A stretch of DNA of 64,000 bases from an alpha proteobacterium L41A (GTDB lineage: Bacteria; Pseudomonadota; Alphaproteobacteria; Caulobacterales; Caulobacteraceae), in contig AMYY01000002.1 of the NCBI GenBank assembly GCA_000335735.1, positions 151,721 to 215,720 of the forward strand, in the 5' to 3' direction. Position numbers and translations under genes: made by a program. A model generated the notes under the pieces. That model ran no database searches. It was given only the letters and a program-made list of their open reading frames with translations, and was not told the DNA's origin. Each line of letters starts with the position of its first letter. Position 1 is the first letter of the stretch. Positions 58,437-64,000 of the stretch are shown one piece after another.

Positions 58437-59871
58437 TCGCGCCCTTGTCCTGACCGGTCGAGTCGGCCGCAAGCGGGTCGTCACGGCCTGCAACGCCGCC
58501 GCCGCCGCTTGCGGCGCGCGCGTCGGCATGGTCGCGACCCAGGCTCAGGCCCTCATTCCCGATCTTGACGTCAGGGACGCCGATCCGGCCGGAGACGCCG
58601 ACGCCCTTGATCGCCTCGCCCTCTGGGCGATGCATCTCTACGCCCCGGTTTGCCAGGCCGATCCGCCGGACGGTCTGGCGATCGACATCACCGGCGCCGC
58701 CCATCTGAAGGGCGGCGAAGCGGCTCTGCTCAGCGATCTGACGGCGCGTCTGCAACGCGTCGGCCTGAGCGGCCGAGGCGTGGTCGCTCCAACCTACGGC
58801 GCCGCCCATGCGGCCGCCCGGTTCCGCGCCGAGTCGCAGATCATCCACGATGAAGGGATCGATGCGGCCCTCGCTCCGCTGCCGCTGGAAGCGCTGCGCC
58901 TTCCGGTGGATCTGCCGGCGGGGCTGAGGCGAATGGGGTTCGAACGCATCGGCGACATCGCCCACCGACCGCGGGCGCCGCTGCAACTGCGCTTCGGCGC
59001 CGAACTCGGGCGACGGCTCGACCAGGCCTATGGCCGGTCGGCCGAGCCCCTGATCCCGGTCGAGGTTCCCGAGACGCCCCGGGTCGAACGGGTCTTCGCC
59101 GAACCGATCGGCGCGCCGGAAACCCTGGCCCGCTATGCCGGGGCGCTCGTCGAGTCCTTGTGCGGCGTTCTGGAGGCGCGCGGCCTGGGCGCGCGTCGGC
59201 TCGATTGGCTGTGTTTTCGGGTCGATAACCGGATCGAGTCGGTCCGCGTCGGCCTGGCGCAGCCGGTGCGGGACATCCGCCGGTTGACTCGACTGCTGAC
59301 GGACAGGATCGAGACCATCGAGCCGGGGTTCGGCATCGAGCGGATGACGCTCGCGGCCAGTTCGGCCGAACCGCTGGACTGGCGGCCAGCCGCCGCGCGC
59401 CTCGGCGCGGAGGCGGAACCGGACGTCTCCATTCTGATCGACACCCTAGCCAACCGGATCGGAGCCGAACGGCTGTACCGGCTGGCGCCGGTCGAGAGCG
59501 ATGTGCCCGAGCGGTCGATCCGGAAGATCGCACCGCTTGCGGCGCCGACTGGGCTGGCATGGGCGCCGGACTGGCCGCGCCCCACCCGCCTGTTCCACCG
59601 ACCCGAACCGATAGAGACCATGGCCTTGCTGCCGGACAATCCCCCGACCCACTTCACCTGGCGCAGCGTCCGACGCCGGATCCGCAGGGCCGACGGCCCG
59701 GAACGGATCTTCGGCGAGTGGGGCCGCCGGGATGCCGAGATGTGGGCGGTCCGGGACTATTTCCAGGTCGAGGACGACGTCGGTGAACGGTTCTGGCTGT
59801 TTCGCGCCGGCGACGGCGAGGACGCCACGACCGGCTCCCAAGCCTGGTTCATCCACGGAAAGTTCGGATGA
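58351..59871 (+). CDS. imuB: ImuB, catalytically inactive Y-family polymerase-like hub
   Basis: A 506-residue protein with the Y-polymerase fold (RRVVSLFLPNWPVERLRRR; AIDITGAAHLKGGEAALLSDLTARL; GVVAPTYGAAHAAARFRAESQII) but without the acidic catalytic residues, as in other ImuB. The C-terminal part has the IMS_HHH/insert and the ImuB-C region. It recruits ImuA and DnaE2 to the sliding clamp. In most alphaproteobacteria dnaE2 follows directly; here three unrelated genes come between. Confidence 0.94.
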   Translation: MRRVVSLFLPNWPVERLRRRLGADAPPPDRALVLTGRVGRKRVVTACNAAAAACGARVGMVATQAQALIPDLDVRDADPAGDADALDRLALWAMHLYAPVCQADPPDGLAIDITGAAHLKGGEAALLSDLTARLQRVGLSGRGVVAPTYGAAHAAARFRAESQIIHDEGIDAALAPLPLEALRLPVDLPAGLRRMGFERIGDIAHRPRAPLQLRFGAELGRRLDQAYGRSAEPLIPVEVPETPRVERVFAEPIGAPETLARYAGALVESLCGVLEARGLGARRLDWLCFRVDNRIESVRVGLAQPVRDIRRLTRLLTDRIETIEPGFGIERMTLAASSAEPLDWRPAAARLGAEAEPDVSILIDTLANRIGAERLYRLAPVESDVPERSIRKIAPLAAPTGLAWAPDWPRPTRLFHRPEPIETMALLPDNPPTHFTWRSVRRRIRRADGPERIFGEWGRRDAEMWAVRDYFQVEDDVGERFWLFRAGDGEDATTGSQAWFIHGKFG

Positions 59872-59987
59872 GCACTCAGCGCTAACGGCAGTATCAGTAA
59901 AACGCCGACTCGCGCAAAGATTGCTCAAGCGATATCCGGTTGTTACCGTGATGCTTTCCGGGGGAGCACATATTACATGGGGCGTCG

Positions 59988-60992
59988 GTGACCAGTCTGG
60001 CCATTCGCCTCAGCGAGCTCGACGACGGGCAACTCGAAGAGTTCGTCGAAGTTTGGGTCGAGCGACGAGAGTCGAAGTACACTCAGGTTGAACGGATTGG
60101 CGGCCCCAACGACAAGGCACGGGACGTCATCGGGTTCTACACGGCTGACAGGCACGAAGGTGATTGGGACCTCTTTCAATGCAAGAGGAAGACCCTGGGA
60201 TCGAAGCTCGGCCGGAACGAAGCCCTTCTCGAACTCGGGAAGATGTTCCACCACCACACTCAGGGCGCCTACACGACCTTGCCCGTGAATTTCACGTTTG
60301 TGTCTCCGCGAGGGATTGTCGGTCCTCTAATGGACCTGCTCAACAATCCCACCACTCTCAAGGCCGCTCTGCTGGCCGATTGGGATACCGCCTGCAAAGC
60401 CAAGATCACCGCAGGCAAAGAGACCCCGCTCACGGCGGAGTTGCGCGCCGCGATCACAGGATACGACTTTTCCAAGGTCACAGGCCTGACGGCGCCGCTC
60501 ATCGTCAAAGACGAACATGCGAAACCCGCCTTGGTGCAGATACTCAAGGAAATGCCTGGCCACGCCCCGCAAGGCCAAGCACCAGACATCATTGAGTATG
60601 GAGAGACGGAGTATCTTGGCCAGCTTCGGGTTGTTTATGGTGAGGCTGCTGGAACCGATTTCACAGACAATGCTGCGGTCCTGGCTGACGCCACCTATGG
60701 CGACCAACTCAGGGACCAGCGCACGCGCTACTTCGAGGCCGAGGCGTTCAAGCGATTTCACCGCGACAACACAGACAAAAGCTTAGTCGTTCAGTTTCAG
60801 AATGACGTCTATCACGGGGTGATCGACGTTCATCGACAGACGACCGACACGCTTCTCGATCGACTGGGAAACGTGATGAAGCACGCTGCGGGTTTGAACG
60901 CCGCGATTGCTGGACGCGTCGCGCGAATTCCCGTCGTGCAGGGGATTTGCCACCATCTGGCGAATGATCGGCGATTGAAATGGACCAAGTAA
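59988..60992 (+). CDS. ABC-3C system effector with N-terminal nuclease domain
   Basis: A 334-residue protein. Residues 15-70 look like a restriction-endonuclease fold with Asp46 (GGPNDKARDVIGF) and Gln64-x-Lys66 (WDLFQCKRK), the D...QxK nuclease motif. The C-terminal part (about 230-334, QFQNDVYHGVIDVHR... LNAAIAGRVARIPVVQGICHHLANDRRLKW) corresponds to the C-terminal module of ABC-three-component effectors. GTG start at 59988. It overlaps the middle component by 13 bases. Predicted to cut nucleic acid when triggered by the ATPase. Confidence 0.8.
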   Translation: MTSLAIRLSELDDGQLEEFVEVWVERRESKYTQVERIGGPNDKARDVIGFYTADRHEGDWDLFQCKRKTLGSKLGRNEALLELGKMFHHHTQGAYTTLPVNFTFVSPRGIVGPLMDLLNNPTTLKAALLADWDTACKAKITAGKETPLTAELRAAITGYDFSKVTGLTAPLIVKDEHAKPALVQILKEMPGHAPQGQAPDIIEYGETEYLGQLRVVYGEAAGTDFTDNAAVLADATYGDQLRDQRTRYFEAEAFKRFHRDNTDKSLVVQFQNDVYHGVIDVHRQTTDTLLDRLGNVMKHAAGLNAAIAGRVARIPVVQGICHHLANDRRLKWTK

Positions 60993-61480
60993 CGTCTGAT
61001 GCGCCACCGCTATTTAACTCGCCCCTTGAGGCGGGGATAAGGGCCGTCACGGTTCTTGAGGCGGTTCGACCGCTGACTCTTGATTTGGCCGACCTCGTCG
61101 TTTTGGACCATGCCGTTGTGCATTCTGGCGATCTCGGGGGTCCGCCCAGCCTTCACCCCGCCGTTCCAGGTCGCAAGGGTGAGTTGCTCGTGAGGCGCGC
61201 GCTCGTCGAGGACAGTTTGGGATTGATGCGGAGATTTCACATGGTGCTGATCTGCGCATCGGACGATGGGATAGAATATCGCGCGTCTGATGAGGCTGCC
61301 GCCTATGTTGAGCTGCTGGAGAGCGGCTACTCGATGCGGCTGAAAACGGCAGCTGATTGGATCGCCCGTGAAGTCGCTTCGAAGGGAAAGTCGGAGTTCC
61401 TGAGCGAGCTCCGACTGAAGCTTGACACCTGGACCACGGCTTTCATCGGGCACAACGAGCAAGGAATGCTGCTGCTTTGA
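60980..61480 (+). CDS. ABC-3C middle component
   Basis: A 166-residue protein beginning PLFNSPLEAGIRAVTVLEAVRPLTLDLADLVVLDHAVVHSGDLGGPPSLHPAVPGRKGELLVRRALVEDSLGLMRRF in its N-terminal half, the typical pattern of ABC-3C middle components (PLFNSPLEAG, HSGD-x-GGP, SLHP). It bridges effector and ATPase. Genes overlap on both sides (13 and 4 bases). Confidence 0.85.
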   Translation: MDQVTSDAPPLFNSPLEAGIRAVTVLEAVRPLTLDLADLVVLDHAVVHSGDLGGPPSLHPAVPGRKGELLVRRALVEDSLGLMRRFHMVLICASDDGIEYRASDEAAAYVELLESGYSMRLKTAADWIAREVASKGKSEFLSELRLKLDTWTTAFIGHNEQGMLLL

Positions 61481-63324
61481 CCTCTCGTATCATCATACGT
61501 GGGTTGGCGTTCACCGGGCCGAACGTACCCTTGGTCGACATCGCCTTCGCCGATGGCCTCAACGTGGTCTGGGGTGCCTCGAACACGGGGAAGTCGTTTC
61601 TTGTGAAATCGCTGGACTACATGACCGGCGCGGGCGTCGAGGGTATACCGGGTATCACAGAAAGAGACGGGTACGAAAAAGCCTGGCTTGATGTCGAGTT
61701 GGGGGCTGGAAACGACGTCCAGGTAGCTCGAAGCCTCCGTGGCGGAGACTTCGAGTATCGGGCGGGACGGCCATCACCTGATGCCGGCATTCCCGCAGAC
61801 CGCACGCTCCAAGGCGAGCATCGAAGCGCGGAAAGCTGGTCCGCCTATCTTTTGGCTGCCATCGGCCTGAAGCCAGATTTGAAGATCGCCAGAACGCTTT
61901 CGGGAGAGAAAGTCACCTTCTCGTTCCGGTCCTTTGCGCCATACGTCTTCATCGAGGAAACGCCGATGCTCGGCGACCTCAGCATGATCGATGTCTCAGA
62001 TGGGCGGAGCGTCACCCAAGACAAGAACACCCTAAAGTTCATTTTAACGGGGGTGGATGACGCCGCACAGATCAAGGCCCCAGGGGTCAAAGAGCAGCGG
62101 ACAGGGAACCGAGGCAAAATCGAGCTTCTCGATGACATGCTGCGAATTGCTCGTGCAGAGCTGGGCGACGACGCGACCGAGGACCTCGACGAGGCCATCG
62201 AGGCGCATACGGAACAGATCCGTAGCATCCAAGCCGAAGCGTCCGAGGCCCAGGCCCAGCTCGACAAGGCGCGTATGACGCTTTCGACCGCTCAGGGAGA
62301 TCTGGCGTCAATCGACGCCTCACTCGAAGAACTCGCCCTGACGATCGAACGGTTCGGCTTGCTTGATCGCGTTTTCCGAAGTGACCGCGAGCGACTGACG
62401 TCGCTCTTGGAGGGGAGCGATGCGCTGCTTGCGGGAGGAGACAGTCATTGTCCGCTGTGCGGGGCCGCTGAAGAACACCAGCATCACGGGCAAGGGCGGG
62501 AGGATGTGCAAGGCAGTCGCCGAGCCATCGCTGCCGAGCTAGCCAAGATCGACAGGGAGCAAGGCGAACTCCAAGCGACCTTGGCTGAGCTGTCGCAGCA
62601 GGTTTCTACCGCTGACGATGTGCGCGACGGCCTGCTCGCGAGTATCGGTGAACTGAAGAAGGAAATCGAGGTCGGCCTTCCCGCAGAAGCCGAGACGCGG
62701 CAGCGGTTTGAGTTCATCTCCGATGCCCGCGAAACGCTGCGGACCCGTGCTCGCCTCGTTGAGCGTGTGAGAGAGCTTGAGGAACATCGGCGCGTGCTTG
62801 ATCGCTTTAAGGCGACGCGGAACCAAACGGGAGCGGTCGTCGGACTTTCGGGGGGAGCGGGTCTGGCGCTCGCAACGCACGTCCAAGGCGTGCTGGACGC
62901 TTGGGGCTTCCCGGGAAATCCCAAAGTTACGTTCGACCCTGCAAGCCACGAGATCCAGATCGATGGAAAGAGCCGATCGGCTAACGGCAAAGGCGTCAGG
63001 GCGCTCATGCACTCGGCATTTAAGATCGGGATTTTGAAGTTCTGCCGCGCGGAAGGCCTGCCTCACCCGGGTTTCATTGTTTTGGATAGCCCTCTTGTCA
63101 GTTACCGCGAACCGCACAGAAGCCGTCACGGAGCGCTCGGCGCAGACGAAGCTGTTGTGAAGGCAAGCGGGCTGAAAGACCGATTCTACGCCTATTTGGC
63201 GTCTCACAAGGGCGACGCTCAGTTTATCGTAATTGAGAACGATGCCCCGAGCGGAGCCACACCAGACACCATAGCCGTCTTCGCCGGCCCCGACTCTGAT
63301 GGCCAACGCGAAGGGCTATTTTGA
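61477..63324 (+). CDS. ABC-3C Rad50/SMC-like ATPase
   Basis: A 615-residue ABC ATPase. Walker A GASNTGKS near residue 33, two coiled-coil arms around a zinc hook CPLCG (Cys325/Cys328), signature-like SANGKGVRA and Walker B GFIVLDSPL near 533. TTG start at 61477 overlapping the middle-component stop (AAGGA upstream). In the ABC-3C model it senses invading DNA and releases the effector. Codon use and base composition are visibly less GC-rich than in imuB and dnaE2 on either side, which fits recent insertion. Confidence 0.85.
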   Translation: MTSRIIIRGLAFTGPNVPLVDIAFADGLNVVWGASNTGKSFLVKSLDYMTGAGVEGIPGITERDGYEKAWLDVELGAGNDVQVARSLRGGDFEYRAGRPSPDAGIPADRTLQGEHRSAESWSAYLLAAIGLKPDLKIARTLSGEKVTFSFRSFAPYVFIEETPMLGDLSMIDVSDGRSVTQDKNTLKFILTGVDDAAQIKAPGVKEQRTGNRGKIELLDDMLRIARAELGDDATEDLDEAIEAHTEQIRSIQAEASEAQAQLDKARMTLSTAQGDLASIDASLEELALTIERFGLLDRVFRSDRERLTSLLEGSDALLAGGDSHCPLCGAAEEHQHHGQGREDVQGSRRAIAAELAKIDREQGELQATLAELSQQVSTADDVRDGLLASIGELKKEIEVGLPAEAETRQRFEFISDARETLRTRARLVERVRELEEHRRVLDRFKATRNQTGAVVGLSGGAGLALATHVQGVLDAWGFPGNPKVTFDPASHEIQIDGKSRSANGKGVRALMHSAFKIGILKFCRAEGLPHPGFIVLDSPLVSYREPHRSRHGALGADEAVVKASGLKDRFYAYLASHKGDAQFIVIENDAPSGATPDTIAVFAGPDSDGQREGLF

Positions 63325-63372
63325 GCGCAGCACTCCCAATTGCTGAAGGCAATCTGGCCTCCATGTAAGATG

Positions 63373-63387
63373 GAACATATCATGAAC
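63373..63387. promoter_or_regulatory. LexA (SOS) box of dnaE2
   Basis: GAAC-N7-GAAC at 63373-63376 and 63384-63387, the same site type as before imuA. It ends 2 bases before the dnaE2 ATG, so transcription must start almost at the start codon (short or no leader). Confidence 0.85.
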
Positions 63388-63389
63388 AT

Positions 63390-64000
63390 ATGTCTCGCAG
63401 ATATGCCGAATTGCAGTGTTCTTCCCACTTCTCCTTCCTGCGTGGCGCCAGCGGCTGTGACGAACTTTTTTCTCAGGCCGCTGTCTGCGGCCTCGAGGCG
63501 CTCGCCATCACAGACCTCAACAGCGTCGCCGGCATCGTGCGAGCGCACGAGGCCGCCAAGGCGACAGGCGTCCGCCTGATCGTCGGGTGCCGGCTCCAGC
63601 TGACCGACGGCGCCACCATCCTAGTCTATCCCACCGACCGGGCCGCCTACAGCCGGCTCTGCCGACTTCTCACCCGCGGCAAGGGTCGGGCCGGCAAGGG
63701 CGCCTGTCGCCTAGATTGGTCGGACCTGGCCGACCACGCCGAGGGTCTGATCGCCGCGCTCGTGGCAGAGCAGGCCGACGCCTCGTGTCGGCGGCAGCTC
63801 ACAGCCCTGTCCGACATCTTCGGCGCGGACGCCTATTGCGCCCTCACGCTACGCCGACGCCCCCGCGATCAGATGCGCCTGCATCAACTGGCGGGGCTTG
63901 CGACCGAGCTCGGAGTGAAGACCGTCGTCACCAACGACGTCCTTTTTCACCACCCCGGCCGCCGCATCCTTCAGGACGTCCTGACCTGCATCCGGGAGGG
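63390..64000 (+). CDS. dnaE2: Error-prone DNA polymerase III alpha subunit DnaE2, N-terminal part
   Basis: The frame runs off the window, with about 203 residues visible. MSRRYAELQCSSHFSFLRGASGCDELFSQAAVCGLEALAITDLNSVAGIVRAHEAAKATGVRLIVGCRLQLTDG is the standard DnaE2 start (PHP domain). DnaE2 is the polymerase of the ImuA-ImuB-DnaE2 translesion mutasome. There is no Shine-Dalgarno upstream of the ATG at 63390, and the LexA box abuts it. It is separated from imuB by the 3.5-kb ABC-3C insert. Confidence 0.95.
   Translation, partial: MSRRYAELQCSSHFSFLRGASGCDELFSQAAVCGLEALAITDLNSVAGIVRAHEAAKATGVRLIVGCRLQLTDGATILVYPTDRAAYSRLCRLLTRGKGRAGKGACRLDWSDLADHAEGLIAALVAEQADASCRRQLTALSDIFGADAYCALTLRRRPRDQMRLHQLAGLATELGVKTVVTNDVLFHHPGRRILQDVLTCIRE

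Noticed and set aside
62539..63306. 255-codon minus-strand frame in the ABC-3C ATPase gene
   Set aside because: It is antisense to the C-terminal half of the ATPase, which carries Walker B and coiled-coil features. No ribosome binding site or family pattern.
1..64000. CRISPR array or transposon ends
   Set aside because: No regularly spaced 25-40-base repeats and no transposase gene or paired terminal inverted repeats were seen. The only tandem repeats are those in copB and the short one at 37854-37874.

Overview
The window looks like Caulobacterales DNA, most like Brevundimonas. It is GC-rich, its SOS boxes are of the alphaproteobacterial GTTC-N7-GTTC type, and it carries a Caulobacter-type lasso-peptide cluster (receptor, FecI/FecR, isopeptidase), an alphaproteobacterial imuA-imuB-dnaE2 mutasome and a VirB-type conjugation region. 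This assignment is inference from gene content. No rRNA, tRNA, CRISPR array, transposase or integrase was found.

Layout. 1-2 kb: an N-terminal CDS fragment, an Lrp regulator and hpd (tyrosine catabolism). 2-10.3 kb: metal homeostasis. A CueR/CopA/CopZ copper circuit runs from back-to-back CueR-type promoters. It is followed by a SmtB-like ArsR repressor, an MFS transporter, a CsoR-glutaredoxin/MauE-DUF305 operon and a CDF exporter behind a perfect palindrome. 10.3-14.7 kb: kdsA, a PaaX regulator, an aromatic-acid transporter and a second CDF exporter. 14.7-20 kb: an aldehyde dehydrogenase/acetolactate synthase pair diverges from a small copper chaperone and pyruvate oxidase, again across a twinned CueR-type promoter. 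20-27.4 kb: a periplasmic copper system (copC, copC-like, copB, multicopper oxidase copA, copD) with a CnrYXH-like ECF sigma module. Three promoters with the same -35/-10 spacing lie ahead of copD, the sigma module and copAB. copD carries a frameshift at a G tract.

27.6-39.6 kb: a lasso-peptide locus. fecI, fecR, a TonB-dependent receptor and an AtxE-type isopeptidase run rightward. A GntR regulator, two different precursor peptides, the fused B protein and the cyclase run leftward. The two arms meet and overlap at the isopeptidase/cyclase 3' ends. Small HTH proteins and shared TTGCGG/CCGCAA dyads frame the locus.

39.6-57.5 kb: conjugative transfer and plasmid-type genes. These are virB1-B11 and virD4, an LPD7-type protein, MobC and relaxase with an adjacent RP4/Ti-like nic sequence (oriT), ArdC antirestriction, DUF736 and an SRAP protein. 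This points to an ICE or megaplasmid backbone, although no integrase or replication gene is present to decide between them. 57.6-64 kb: imuA-imuB, then a less GC-rich three-gene ABC-3C defence cassette (nuclease effector, middle component, Rad50-like ATPase), then dnaE2 running off the end. imuA and dnaE2 each have their own LexA box, so the cassette splits the usual mutasome operon.

The strongest candidates for something new are the two predicted lasso peptides and their regulatory elements, the defence cassette inside the mutasome, the three-promoter ECF copper regulon, and the apparent CueR-type control of pyruvate-metabolising enzymes.
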